DNA of 64,000 nucleotides from Laburnicola sp. R22_1 (Eukaryota > Ascomycota > Dothideomycetes > Pleosporales > Didymosphaeriaceae): NCBI GenBank assembly GCA_014281115.1, contig JACONQ010000011.1, forward strand, positions 248,001 through 312,000. Direction: 5' to 3'. The notes under the pieces were generated by a model. That model saw nothing but the letters and a program-made list of their open reading frames with translations. It did not search any database and was not told where the DNA came from. Below are positions 34,394 through 47,338 of the stretch, in pieces. Positions within the stretch are counted from its first letter, which is position 1. Each line of letters opens with the position of its first letter. The translations under genes were made by a program, and so were the position numbers.

Positions 34394-35393
34394 TAGTGGA
34401 GTAACAAAAACATAATGTTTTTTAACTGTTTATTAAAGCTTATATCTTTTACTTAACTAATTATTAAAATTTTAATATTTTATATATTATAAAAAAGTAT
34501 ATTAGTCTTAGGTAATCTATTAGAATTTTGCTTAGTAATTATAAACTAGGCATATAGAGGAACTTAAACATAGGGGTTTTACAACCTCTATTTTAAAACC
34601 CCTATAACTTTTTTTTAGACGTATAAAAAAGATTACTTTATATATATAAATGTCCTAGTCTAGTAAGATATTATATTAAATATTTAGTATAGGTTATCTC
34701 TCTAAAAACATTTTATGTAAGGTTTTTATTTATTCCCATTAAAAGTATACTTAAAAAACTAAAGAAAAACTAATTTTTAAAACCTATAGCTATTAAGCTA
34801 AAAAATTATACATCGCTAGTTTAGCTAGTAAATAACCTTATATTGAAGTTATAGATTATAGGATTACGTAATAAGAAAGTTATAGGGCCTTAGACTTTAT
34901 AGAAAATTAAAGTTTAAATAATATATTAAAAGTAACTTTAATATTATAGTTTTTCTAATTTTCTATAGAGTATTAGCCTTTTAGCTATTAGGAAATACTA
35001 TTTATGGTTAATAAAATTATTAAATACAAATACTATAGCTAAAAATAGAAAAATGAATAATTTAATATTAAAAGTAATTTTAGAAAATAACATATACTAA
35101 AATTTTGTATATAAATAGGTTTTATTAATAGCTAGACTATATTAAACTATAAATGGATTTTTCATCCTAGTAAAAAAATTTTACATTTTAATTTTAGCTT
35201 TTAAACTTCCTTATGTTTAAGGCTAAAAACGTTTTTAACACTAATTAGTTAGTATTACGTAAGTATACCATATTAAACTTAGTACATTTCTCTATTATAT
35301 ATATAAATTCTATAATTTTTTTATTACTTAATAGGTAAGTTATTACATTTTAAAAACGGTATAAAAAATTTAGTTTTTTTTATTACTCCACTA
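34394..35393. mobile_element. 1,000-bp TIR element inside the AT block
   Basis: The left end TAGTGGAGTAACAAAAA matches the inverted right end (TAGTGGAGTAATAAAAA), each flanked by TA (34392-34393, 35394-35395). No coding frame remains. Size, TA duplication and ends fit a non-autonomous or deleted Tc1/mariner-Fot1 type element; the first base may have been C before RIP. Confidence 0.55.
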
Positions 35394-35457
35394 TAGTTTC
35401 TAAGAAGTATATAGTAGAATTTAAGTTTTACTTTTAGCCTTAGATCTAAAGACTATA

Positions 35458-35637
35458 TATAAGACTGCCGCATGGCTGTATGGTCCGTCCTTAGTCACAT
35501 GACCTCGGCCGGAATAACCTTATGCCTAGCCTCACCTATACACCTTTAGGCCCTCGGTCCTCCATAGTAATAACACACCTCTTTTCTTATAGTCAACCCA
35601 TATCACTATGAATTACTGTGATCTCTACTATCTTACA
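35458..35637 (+). repeat. Copia I left LTR
   Basis: Begins TATAAGACTGCCGCATGG and ends CTATCTTACA. The second base was probably G originally (right LTR TGTAAG). Confidence 0.93.
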
Positions 35638-35648
35638 GTTATAAGCCT
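35638..35648 (+). other. Copia I primer-binding site (initiator tRNA-Met half)
   Basis: GTTATAAGCCT directly follows the LTR. Allowing two RIP-type changes it equals GTTATGAGCCC, complementary to the anticodon arm of initiator tRNA-Met, the half-tRNA priming mode known for Drosophila copia. Confidence 0.55.
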
Positions 35649-35880
35649 AGCACAACGCTTATTGCGCACCCTCTAAAACTCCTTACTAGTCAGTCCTGCT
35701 GCCATATTATCGCTCGCACGGACTAGAGTAGAGTTTTCACAACAACAACGCGAAAAGTCATTTGCAAAACCATAATTACAGTCACTATAAATCACTGTAA
35801 AACACTATAAGACTCTGAATTACAATAAAAAGCCCACACTAGTGGCCAAACACGCGAAAAGTTATCGCAAACGCGTTATA

Positions 35881-38800
35881 ATGGCAACGCTAAAGAACGA
35901 AAAAGTCATACTAAAAGGGATAGACAACTTTAAACCATAGTACACAGTTTTTAAACGTACCGCGCGCACACTACGCGTTCTAAAATACGTTGACCTAGAG
36001 ACTACAAACCTTGCGGTGCCAGAAGACGTTAAATTCAACCCTAATAAAAACCTCAACATTGCAGTGTGGAAAGAGAAATACAAGCGCAAATAAGAACGCA
36101 AGAAATTGCTAAGTAAGCTTAAAAGCCACATTATAAGTATAGTAAGAGACAACGTACTAATTTCTATGCCTGCTAACTACACTATTGCAGAACAAATTAG
36201 GTTCCTTTATAAGAACTACTTAAAACTAATAGTTATAAAATAAGAAGAAGCAGACTATTAATATAACAAGGCGAAGAAGTACACGCCTAGTCGCTAGTTA
36301 ATTAAGGACTAGATAAACGACTTCTAAATTCATCTCAACAAGGCTATTAAACTAAAGGTTCCAGCTGTCCAGGGTTTCGCTCCCTAGCTCAATCTTCTTA
36401 AGGTCTTTTACACTATTAATTCAGGGTTTGTAGTAACAATAAATAAGAAAGTTTACAAGGCCTATTTAGTATACGTTAATATAGAACTTAACCTACTAGC
36501 TTTAACAGTCTACACTATACCAGCTGTTATTAATCGCGCAGGCGTCGTTGTTACACCAGAGCAACTTATTATAGTGCCTGCACTACTACTAAGTATACCC
36601 GACAAGGTATCTGTCGCGGCGCTTATTCAACACTACTAAATGACGCCGTACCTACACAGCTTAAATAAGGGCAACATACAAGGCACCGCCCATACCGCGC
36701 TTAATAGAGCATAGTCTCCTTACTATATAGATGCGAGAAATTAGAGCTATAGCTTAACGCCTTTAAATAATGTGGGAGGACTTTAGAACAATAGGAAGCG
36801 CACTAACACTAAGATCGCTAGTGGTTCGCAAAGAAAGCCTTGTCCTTGTGGCAAAGGCGACGCCCACCTAGGTAACCCATAATAGGGAGCTTGTCTATAT
36901 ATCTGCACCTAGCTGCAAGGAATTAGGTTCAAAATTAACCTAGCTTTCGTCGAAGCCATTTAAAGATATAGTAAGGTTATTAGACAGGCTAAGCTGCTTA
37001 ACAAAATATAAATAAGAGAGAAGGCGAAGCGAGATTGCGTTACACCTATAGGTTATATTAACGCTAGCAACTAAGCCTCTAATAGAGAATATAAATAGGC
37101 ACACGTAATAAAATACCTTGTAATAAGCAATAAGCGACGTCCAACCTTAGTACTTTGTTACTCTTAGATCCTTAATTGTGGTTTGGACATACATATCTAT
37201 AATAAGCCTAATAAGTTTATATAAATTTGTCCTGCGATACTAGGTAAAAGGATTAGTTATAGAGAAGACTTAGTGGAAATTGCCGCATGGGGTGAATGCG
37301 ACATTAAAATCCAGACACTAGGTGAACCTATAAGGACTATATTAAGGAACATTATCTTATGTCCGGGCTTTATTACCTCACTAGTGTCGCTCTTAAGGCT
37401 TAGAGGAAAAGATATCTACTTTAACTTAGGGCGTAAATGCCTGTATACAAAGGATGGCACTAAGAATCCTATCTAGGTAATAGTTAAACCTATAGGCGGT
37501 CACTATGTTCTAGTGGACCGATAGTCTCCCCTAGCACCACTAGAGGACTACACTAATAGACCTTTCCTGGCGCTTGCCAATAAAAGGAGCTATAAGAAAC
37601 CCTCTATTGCACCACTACCTGACCGCACGTTATTTAGTCTTTACGCACACGTCTTAATAGGCTATACTGGAGCTAAATTAATAGAGAAACTAAGTCACAA
37701 CGTTGCTGGCATAGCTCCGCTTACATTTCCTCCCCCTAGTACACAAGACTGTAAACAATGCAGAGTTAATAAGGCTTTATAGATTATCTTATAAAGATGT
37801 AATAGAGAGCACTAACCTACGCGTGTATTTAAAGCTATTGCTATTAATATTATTACACTTAACGCCAAATCTCTTGCGGGCAACTAGTATATCTTTTATA
37901 GTTACTGTCTTGTCTCTAAGACCTATATAGTGTATAGCATACCTAATCGATCTACAAATGTCCTGGATAGAGTCTTTAAACTTATGAATAGACACATTAA
38001 ACACCACTATAACGCCAGCCCAGTGTTCGTACTAATGGACAGGTACTAATGGACAGAGAGAGAGCTTATGGGTTTTAGAATGACCTTGGTGTAGTTAAGC
38101 ACTGCAAACAACAAGGCATTACTATATAGCTCTAGTCCCTTAACACTATAGAACAATTAGGCCATGCAGAATGGTTAGGAAAGATGCTAATTACTATGTC
38201 TTAATTACTTAGAACTACGTCTAACCTTCTACTTTACCTGTGCGAAGAGATGTACATCTATGCGGCATATCTACTTAATTAGACTCCTGTTAAATTATTA
38301 AACTGGACTACACTATTTGAGGCTGCACACGGCAAACTGCCCTCTATTGCTTATCTACGCATCTATAGATATAGAGCATACTACCTTCGCAAGAAGATTC
38401 CCCAAATAGACAAGCTTTTCCCAAGGGCGCTTATTAGTTACTTGGTAGGCGTAGACTTACGCAATATCTACTATATATAGGTACCAAAAGCTGTATCCCG
38501 CGGACATAGAGGCAAGGTCATTCGAACAAGGGATGTTACCTTTAATAAAGAACTATTCTTTAGGTCCACTAATAAAGAGAGCCTACTTGGCATTTAGTTA
38601 GATTAAGCCATTAATAATATTGAGGTTAAAGAATTAGAAAGTGAGCAGGAAGATTTCAATAAGGAAGTACATAAAGACGCTAAGCTGTCTATTCTTTTTA
38701 CTAAAACCTTACTTGCAGGCGAGAAATTAGGCCAAGCTTATAATGTACACTGTGGTAGAGATGCATACCCTTTACTAGTTTCTATGGTTAATCAGACCTC

Positions 38801-40740
38801 CGCGCCGCCAACGTTAGTACTAGCTACACCACTAACGCCCTCTTAGTCCTCTGCGTCCCCTACACCTATATTAATGGGACCTTATGCGCAAAGAAAGCAA
38901 TACAGGACTAATACCTATCTCTAAACTACTAATGTGTTGCCCAAACGCACACGAAATTCTACTGCTAACACTATCTAGACTTATTAGAACACGTTTGCGT
39001 TGGCCTTACTACTAGACAAAGTGCCCTAATTAATCGCACTATCACAGCGAGTTTATAGAGACTAGCTTCCGCCCCTGCCTTAATTTTGGAATAATGTCCT
39101 AAAACTCCCTACATAGTTTAGAGAAGGCTTTATAGCAGCTGCGAAGAAGGAGCTAAATACTATCGCCTGAAAGGAGATATACACTAAGATTCCGCTCTTA
39201 GAGCTCCCTTTAAGCACTAAAGTCTTGCCACTTATGTGGGTCTTCACATACAAATTTAATTAAGACTATCTAGCCAAGTTTAAAGCAAGGATTATTGTGA
39301 GAGGAGACTTGCAGACTGTTGTGGGTGACACCTATGCTGCTACTCTTACTGTACGAATATTCCGCGCTCTTATGGCAATTGCCGCCTACTTTAATATGGA
39401 CATACGTTAATACGACGCTGTTAATGCTTTTACTAACGCCAAACTCCCCAAACCTGTTTACACCTTTTAACTAGAAGGTTTCTGTAATAGCGGGCACTAC
39501 TAGTAACTTTATCGCGCCCTTTATGGCCTTAAGACGTCACTACTACTCTGGTATAAATACTTTACAACTACACTTAAGAGCTTTGGTCTATTACTAGTAC
39601 TTAACGCACCCTGTCTATGGAGAGATGACCGCATTATCGTCTTCTTTTATGTGGATAATATTATTACTATAGCCCTTCTAGGTTATTTATCCTTTCTTAA
39701 CGCCTTTAAACGCAAGCTTGTTAAATAGTATAAAATCACCAACTTGCAAGGCCAAGAGAACTCTACTTTTTATGGTATTACCACACACAGAGACCGCGAC
39801 AATAGTCATCTTTAGTTGTCACAACATGACTACATCCAGAAAATCTACGCCAAATACCTGGCACCTCAAAAGTTGTCCTGGACTAAGGCACCTGCTTTAC
39901 CTCTACCTTTCGAGGAGCTTGTACCATTAACAGAGTCTAAGAACAAGGACACATCTTATTATTACTCCCAGATAGTTAGATCTATTAGCTACGCCGCTAG
40001 TGCTACACGTCTAGATATCGCCAAAGCTTATTTAAAATTGGCTGAATTCCTTACTAACCCTGGCCCTAAACACTTATTAGCTGCATATTAGTGCCTCGTA
40101 TACCAGCATTACTCCTAGGACCTGGCACTGCACTACTCTACAGACTACACTACTCCGCATCTCTATTAAAAAGATACTAAAGAGACTAACTTCTATGGCG
40201 CAACTAACGCGTCTTACACTAATTATAAGGCAACCCGTAAGTTCTTATAAGACTACATCTTCTTCCTATTTAGCGGTCTAATTAACTAGAAAGCAACGCT
40301 CTAATACTGCGTTGTTAAGTTAACTACCAAAGCCAAACTCATCTCACTCTCTATAGGGTACACTAAGTACTACTAGTGGTCTAGAATCTTTAATAATCTC
40401 CACCTAGACTTTAAGGAACAACCCTCTATGTACTGTAACAACAAATAGACAATTCGTCTACTGGTTATAGAGTCCCCTTAGCTAAAGACAACCCTTTAAC
40501 ACGTGGATATACACTACTATTAGTTATAGAAATAGGCACTATAAGAAACTATTACTCTTACTTATATTAAAACTAACTCTTAGCTCGCTAACAGCCTTAC
40601 AAAACTTCTACCTAAATAGAAGCATTAGGAATAGTTAAAGCTCTTACAACTTAAGCCTATTCCAAAGTAGATTATAGATAAATAAGTAGAGTCTTTAAGC
40701 TCTTACACCTCTGCGACCTTATAGTAGAATATTGGCGGTT
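35881..40740 (+). pseudogene. Copia I gag-pol remnant
   Basis: Order is Ty1/Copia: gag (ATG at 35881, MATLKNEKVILKGIDNFK), a protease-like segment (37273-37476, CDIKIQTLGEPIRTILRN), integrase pieces, reverse transcriptase (GDTYAATLTVRIFRALMAIA; FFYVDNIITIALL, where the catalytic pair is DN, not DD) and RNase H (TNFYGATNASYTNYKATRKF). Dozens of TAG/TAA/TGA stops interrupt it, at Gln, Trp and Arg positions. The gag/protease frame and the RT frame differ, so at least one frameshift lies between 37476 and 39816. Non-functional. Confidence 0.88.
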
Positions 40741-41671
40741 TAGGTGACCTATAAATCTCACCTTATCCCTACGCCCACAGTCTCCAGAATCACTGTGTTT
40801 TACTGTGTTAATGAGGCCTATAGCTATGCGCTTCTCTAGTCTAATGCTCCTCCATCTCTATATATTAATAAGGCATATGGCCACGCGCCCCTCTAGTCTA
40901 ACATTGCTCCTAAGCACTGCTCTGTTCCAGCACCCTACTTTCCCTATATTTTATAGTGATAAGACCTTACACGTGTTGTATTATAGCTCTAGCGAGAAGA
41001 ATCTTAACGTCTAACACAGAGCACTGTCTATTAAGAAGTTAATAATAGCTAATAACTGTCTACACCTAGGTGGATTAGCTACCTATTCTGCGGATTAGTT
41101 CTCTTAGTACCTACACACCCAAGGCACAAGTCTAGGTATTAGTAAGGAGTTCTGTCTCCTTGTGCTGGCGCAGCTATATAGAGTGGTTTCGCCCACTTAT
41201 GCTGGAGTTAATTACACTAGAGTTATTAAGACGGCTCACATTAATAATAAACACGGGCAGACCTTAGCACTAGACTAGGACCCACCTTTTCTTATTTTAA
41301 GACTAGACTCTTCTATAAGGTACGCCCTTACTTGCTAGCCTAGCTATATAGAACAGTTACAATTGTTTACGCTAGTACCTAGATAGACTGCTTTCTTATA
41401 GTAATTTTATATTAAAATAGACCCAATCTACTATTATAAGCTATATGCTAAGGACACTTAGACGCTAACCTACACACAGACAGCTTAGGTGACCTATTAG
41501 TCTCACCCTGTTCTAGCGGTTTAGGTGACTAATAAATCTCACCCTATTCTTGCACTCACAGTTCACAAAATCACTGTGTTTTATACTGTTGATAAGGCAT
41601 ATGGCTACGCGCCCCTCTGGTCCAACACTATATTAATAAGACACATAGCTACGCGCCCCTCTAGTCTGACA
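40733..41671 (+). repeat. Repeated motifs between Copia I RNase H and the right LTR
   Basis: A 35-base unit of the form ATAAGGCATATGGCYACGCG + CCCCTCTAGTCTAAC occurs four times (about 40811, 40867, 41591, 41634). A second word, TTAGGTGACCTATAAATCTC, occurs three times (about 40739, 41485, 41520). The 1.2-kb segment has no coding frame. Confidence 0.7.
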
Positions 41672-41899
41672 CCTTTTAGCTTACTTATACTATTGTTATA
41701 GTGTTTTAGAGTAACTTTTATAGTAAGCAGCCCACATAAGAACCTGCTAACAGCTCCTTTTTCTTCCCCTTACTAAGGTTGGGAGTTGTTTATTGCCTAT
41801 CGCGCCATTTTGACTTTATCTCTTGTCGCCACGCATACCTGTTTTAACTTAGGACCTAGCATCTCTTAGATTACTACTATTGGCAATCTAAAGGGGGTG

Positions 41900-42079
41900 T
41901 GTAAGACTGCCGCATGGCTGTATGGTCGGTCCTTGGTCACATGACCTCGGCCGGAATAACCTTATGCCTAGCCTCACCCATACACCTTTAGGCCCTCGGT
42001 CCTCCATAGTAATGACACACCTCTTTTCTTATAGTCAACCCATATCACTATGAATTACTGTAATCTCCACTATCTTACA
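41900..42079 (+). repeat. Copia I right LTR
   Basis: Begins TGTAAGACTGCCGCATGG and ends CTATCTTACA, 180 bp. Confidence 0.93.
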
Positions 42080-42097
42080 CTATAAATCTACTAAAGA

Positions 42098-42234
42098 TGT
42101 CAGATTGGATAGGTGATCCGAACAACTATCGTGAGTGGCAGGAGAGAGATGAAACAGCCCCTACCCAAATAGGGATAGTATGGAGGATTAGCCAAGAACC
42201 AAAACAGCGCACAAGCAGACCTCTAGAGGGAGGA
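42098..42234 (+). repeat. Copia II left LTR, first part
   Basis: 137 bp ending in the GAGGA duplicated by the Copia III insertion; the LTR continues at 47550. Confidence 0.92.
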
Positions 42235-42440
42235 TATCAGAGAAGACAAGGTGTCAATAACTGCATATGAGAACTGTCCTCCCCGGCTGTCCTACGGAGT
42301 AGACACACGAGGTTATATACATGCGGTGTGCGTAAGTACATGACGTAGAAACAGTGGTAGTGAAGGTTGTAGAACATAGTCGAAGATTCGGCCAAGAAGT
42401 ATCGGGCCGATTCCGGGAAGGGTAGTCTTGATTGGCAACA
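42235..42440 (-). repeat. Copia III 3' LTR
   Basis: 206 bp, identical to 47339-47544. Confidence 0.95.
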
Positions 42441-42476
42441 CACCCCCCCAGCTTGAATGAATAGTGAAAGCTGAAA

Positions 42477-45400
42477 TCAATTATGTATCTCTAAGAGAGA
42501 CTCGATATTGACCTCCTTTATAGTAGTGGTCAAGCGGTCTAAGACGTCTTCAAGGCCAAGCTGCTTGATGAATTGTGCGTGCTTCTGTCGAGGTAGCGCC
42601 TTTGTCAGTCCATCGGTGGGCATGTAGGCAGTCGGCTTCCAGTCTATACACAATCTTCCATCCTCTATCTCTTGTCGTAGCCACAGTTGATGAATGTCTA
42701 CGTGCTTCAACTTTGTCTGGAGCTTCTCTGTAGCCTTAGTGACTACACCAACTGTCTGCTGATTGTCGCACCAAATTGTGGGGCGTATGTTTGGGTTGAA
42801 TTCGATCTCGCGAAATAGCCTATTCCACCATTCCATTTCGCCGCCAGCGCGGGATAGAGCCAGAAGTTCTGCTTCTGTTGTAGACTTCGTAATAGTCTTC
42901 TGCACAGCAGCCTTCCAGTCGACAGGCAGGCCGTATAGTTTGAACAAGTATGCTTCAGAACTTCTCCGCGTGTCAGGTTCGTCCGCATAGGCAGCATCAG
43001 ATGCGCCAAAGAAGATTGGTTCGTTTGTGTCCGCGTCCTCTATGGGAATCACGAAAAGGTCTTTCTCGCTTCGAGTTCCTGAGGCCTTAAGTGCCAGATT
43101 TCTCTTGCTAATAAGATAACGCCAGCAGTAGATTGCTGCGTACAAATGCTTTTGGCTAGGGTTTGCAAGATGTCGGGCCAGTACTGAGTGCGCTCGTGCG
43201 ACGTCAGGTCGTGTAAACGTGGCAATGTAAGCGAGTGATCCAACTAGTTGTTGATAGAGCTTCGTACGCTTAGAGTTCGGTTGCTCAGTAGATGGCGGCA
43301 GGAAGTTTTCCTTCATCGGAACATCAGGGTATCCCTTCTCGCTTGTTAGGTTGAACTTGCTTGCAACCTTATCAATGAAGGAGTCTTGAATTAACCAAAT
43401 GCTCTTCGAAGGTCGATCGCGGATCACGCGAATTCCAAGGAACCAGGTTAATTCGCCAAGTATTCGAATATCGTAGATCTGTAGCAAGCGCTTTTCAAAT
43501 TCCTCCTTGTAGCCCAGCTTTGAAGGATGTACCAGGACCACAATGTCGTCAACGTAGAAGAAAACAATTAAATTGCTGTTAGCAAATAAGCAAGGAACTC
43601 CAGGAACTGGGTTCAATCCTAGCTTCTTCAAAGTCTTCTGGAGTTCTGCATACCAAAGCAATGGAGCTTCCTTAAGACCGTACAGTGCTCGAAGGATTAG
43701 GAGCAGCTCTCCATATCGCTTAGCAAAGCCTTCAGGTGTGTAACAGAAAAGCTTTCTGTTTACTCGTGCGTTAAGAAACGCGTTCAGTGCGTCGTACTGA
43801 AACATCAAGAGATCGAACGCAGCAGCCAGCGCGATCAATCCTCGAAAGACTCGGGCAGCCAGTGTGGCCGCGTAGGTATCTCCCCACTCTGCTTGAAGAT
43901 CTCCTCGAACAACAAGTCGAGCTTTAAACTTGTACAAGTATCTATCTTGGTCGAACTTGTATGTGTATACCCACATTAGGGGTAATACCTCAGTGTCAGC
44001 AGTTAATGATGTTGCAGGTGTCTGAGCAAAACAACCTTTCTGCCAGCAGTTGTCGAATTCGATGTCCATTGCCTTGTGAAACTCGTTGGCAAATGGATGT
44101 GTAGCGACATCTCGATAACGTTTTGGAGGTGGTGGCAGCTAATCTCTGTGAATTCGAACTTTCGGCACTTCTGCAAACAGTTTCGTCGTTTCTGGTTAAC
44201 TAATTGCGGTCAAAAATGTGCTGTAGTAGGTCAAGTTCGTACTCAAGTGATTACGATGAGTATAGTTGGCCCGCGGTCGTCGTCGGCATCCTTCAATCAC
44301 ATTTTCTTGACTGCCAACCTCCAGATCTGTACGTCTTGGAGCATTGTTCTGGTATCGATTTGGTACATAGTCTTGGTATCGGTCTTGGTGTTGGTCTCCC
44401 CAACCACCCGGTACATTGTGCTGTCGAGGGATCATCGACTCCGGCGTTGCAGGGCCATCAAATTCCTTATCCTGGTTCTCCAGTTCAAGGTGTATATAGT
44501 TCTCGGTTGTTGCTTCAGCATCGTTTAGAGCATTATTAGTTAAGTCGTTCTCCTTATAAGATCGGTTCCGTTTCTGCAATAGAGACAGAAGGTCCTCAAC
44601 ATCCATAAGTGCTTAAGGTGTAGGTATGTCCAAGATCTCGATTAAACGTTCGGCTTCTTCTGAAAGTTTCTCAGGCTTATCGTCGTTCTTTATGAGGTGC
44701 TGTCGCGCAAAAACCACATTACGTGTTCGTATTACACGTTCTTTAGTTGGTATCCAGATGCGGAAGATGTTCGTCGAGTCGTAACCAACCAAGTATCCAA
44801 TCATCGTTCGAGATTCAAGCTTGTCTCCGCGCTTGACCTTCCTGTCGAGCACGTAAGCACGACATCCAATCGGAGCCATGTGCGTTACTAATGGTTTTCT
44901 GCCGAACACTCTTTAGTAAGGCGTCTCCTAACCAAGGCTCTCTGTTGGTGTGACGTTAAGCAACATAGCGGCAGTAACGACAAGCTCGTTTGCCACTTCT
45001 TTTAGAAGTCCTGATGAAATTCTCAATGCTCTTCCTCGTTCGGCTATGATTCTCCCAGCTCTTTCAGCATTTGGATTCTGCGCTGGAGTATCCGCAGCTC
45101 GTGCTTCAATCTTGATTCCAAGCTCTTTGCAGACATCGTATAATAGCTCACGGTAACCAGGTTCGCTGTCGATTCGAAATACAACAACAATGTATTCGAA
45201 TTGCCGTTGAATCTTTGCAATCAGGGCCTTGATCACATTAACAAGAGTGCTCTTTTGTCGGTTTGGTATTGTTGTGACCTCATGCCACTTAATCGAATAA
45301 CAGATTGCGTGAAAGGCGTACTTGTCACCATTGTAACAAGCTTCTCCTTAAGGAAGCAATTAAATCAGATCAATACCAACGCGATAGAAAGGCGTTGTAT

Positions 45401-47198
45401 TCGTATCCTCAGGGGTCCTTCGAGAGATTTGCTGCGTCATTTTCGACTAGATACACACTTCACAGTCTTTCCATCTCGGCGCTTTGTCGTCCTCAGTAAA
45501 TTCAAAGCCTGTAACGCTTTCAGGTAGATGATCAATTGCCTGCTTGCTCGCATGTCCCCATAACTGATGCGCCTCGCTAGCCGTTGCGACAATCGCTGGT
45601 CGTGGCTTCTGAGATGTTCTTTAAGGCTGAAACCAAGTAGCAAATGTCGATAGCGTACTTAGCGCGGGTCGGTCATTCTCCTCAGCATCAATAAGCCAGT
45701 GCCCATTGCTGTACTCCAGCATTGCGATTACGTTGCTCGAGTTGTTCTGATAGAGCAAGTCGCGTCCTGAATCGAAATAGATTCCTAGCGATCGACAGCG
45801 CGATAAACCAAGGACATTGGCAAAGAATCCTTCCACCAATGCAACATGGGTGAGCTTGATAGGTGCTGTACCAGATGGGGTTCGTACGTTGAGCACAACG
45901 GTGCCCCATTCGGCGATCTGAAGCACCTGACCTCCAGCATAGATTACCTCTCCAGGCTCAGCTTTCCGTTAAAAAGTCCAGCCAAATTGTCGGGTGTTAC
46001 AAACATGCGCGTTTGATCCAGGATCCAATACCCATTGGTTTATAAGGTGTGGTACTTTAGCAGTTGCAGCGTTAAAAGTCTGCATTAGTGCATTCGTCTG
46101 GATTAGGCCGTTGACTGGTTAGTCCTCATCAAATTGGATAGGAGTCGTGGTTGCTGAGGTTGCCGTATCGCTCCTTAAACCAGTCTTTGCATCCTTTCCT
46201 TTCCTAGAATGTCCCTGTCCTTTCTCTGCTCGAAGAATGTGGTCCCTAAGCTTTAGATGCTTCTTTGCCTTCTCTTTTGCTTCTAAGATATCTCTATCGC
46301 CTTGCCAGCCAATCTCGCGTAACTTCGGGTTGCAATATTTGCATTCAACAAACAAATAGTACTCGCCACAAAAGCACTTCAGCTTCTTCTGCTTGTAGCC
46401 TCCGTTCGCATCAGCTATACGTAACGTAGCTGAAAATGTCCCTATTCCTGCTGCTCTAGGGCTCGTGCGACTGTGGAATGTTCGAAATTTCGACACATAC
46501 TCTCGTAAAGACGGAACGGGTACTCCTGCTTCGTCCTTAGCAAGAAGGTCAGTGAGCGTCATTGTTGCCCATGCGTCGTCGAGTGGTTTGACAGCAATAA
46601 GGAAGTCCTCCTGGCATCGAGCTCCATAAACATCCGGCAGATTAAGCATCTTCATCTGATCAGTGATCTTGATCCAATCATCGAGCCATCCCTCAACTGC
46701 TCGTCCTCGCCGTGTTGCTTGCAAGTCTCTGTACTTGACTACAAGCTCGCGTGATCGTCTTGCGGTGTTTGGCGAAAGGTGCTCCTTAAGAGCCTTTAGT
46801 CGTTCGTAGGCAGTCGTTTTGCCTTCAAGTAGATATAGATTGCTCCGTGCAGTTGTCTACGCAATCTCTGACGTCATCTCGTTCAGTGCCTTCTTCCTAT
46901 GCAGATAGGTTCTTTGGTCGTATTCCCAGGCGTCTAGCTGGTCCTGGTAGTCGAGCCGTTGGTCATGAGTAAGCTGTGAACGAAGCATTACTCCTTCTGC
47001 CACAGTAGCAGGCGTCGGTCGCACAGGTTCAATAAGCTTCTTCAGCTCATCTTGCGACTTGTCGGGATCGCAGTACTCCCATATGCCGTTGAGTGTAGCT
47101 TTATCACGTCGTAGAAAAAACCATTCTTGCCAATCAGATGGCTTCTTAAGAATAACGGTAGCCTTAGTTACCAGACTAGACGATTCGGTTGCAGCCAT
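42477..47198 (-). pseudogene. Copia III gag-pol, one frame, 11 Gln-type stops, intact RT-RNase H
   Basis: From the ATG at 47198 a single frame of 1,574 codons runs to the TAA at 42477. Gag (DWQEWFFLRRDKATLNGIWE), a Cys-rich finger (CFCGEYYLFVECKYC), protease (WVLDPGSNAHVCN), integrase (HQLWGHASKQAI...CEVC; core acidic residues in GIDLI, FRIDSEPGY and NPNAERAGR), RT (FFYVDDIVVL) and RNase H (FFGASDAAYADEPDTRRSSE; STTEAELLALSRAGGE). Stops, given by their lowest base, are at 46857, 46119, 45969, 45621, 45360, 45348, 44928, 44913, 44613, 44196 and 44139: eight TAA and three TAG, no TGA, all where Gln fits. From 44138 to the end (about 550 codons, RT and RNase H) there is none. No frameshift. Formally a pseudogene, yet the identical LTRs show recent transposition. 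Confidence 0.88.
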
Positions 47199-47327
47199 TG
47201 CGACAAGCAATACGGTGGCAGCAAAAGACGTACAACAAGGTATTCGCAATCAAACAAACGATAGAATACGCTTGAGGAAAGACAAGAGAACAACAGTTAT
47301 TGACAAGAGGTGCAGCAGCACGTATCC

Positions 47328-47338
47328 GGGCTCATAAC
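47328..47338 (-). other. Copia III primer-binding site (initiator tRNA-Met half)
   Basis: On the element strand GTTATGAGCCC abuts the 5' LTR with no spacer. It is the exact complement of GGGCTCATAAC, the anticodon arm of eukaryotic initiator tRNA-Met. Confidence 0.6.

Larger units (their letters stand above)
35458..42079 (+). mobile_element. Copia I LTR retrotransposon (RIP-decayed)
   Basis: Two 180-bp LTRs (35458-35637 and 41900-42079), TG/TA start and CA end, flanked by a perfect 5-bp duplication CTATA (35453-35457 and 42080-42084). A primer-binding site follows the left LTR and a purine run AAAGGGGGTG precedes the right one. LTRs differ at seven positions: six are C/T or G/A changes in CpA/TpG context and one is a C/G transversion. 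Confidence 0.93.

Noticed and set aside
35862..36152. Minus-strand 96-residue hydrophobic frame
   Set aside because: It is the antisense of Copia I gag; the plus strand aligns with Copia domain order.
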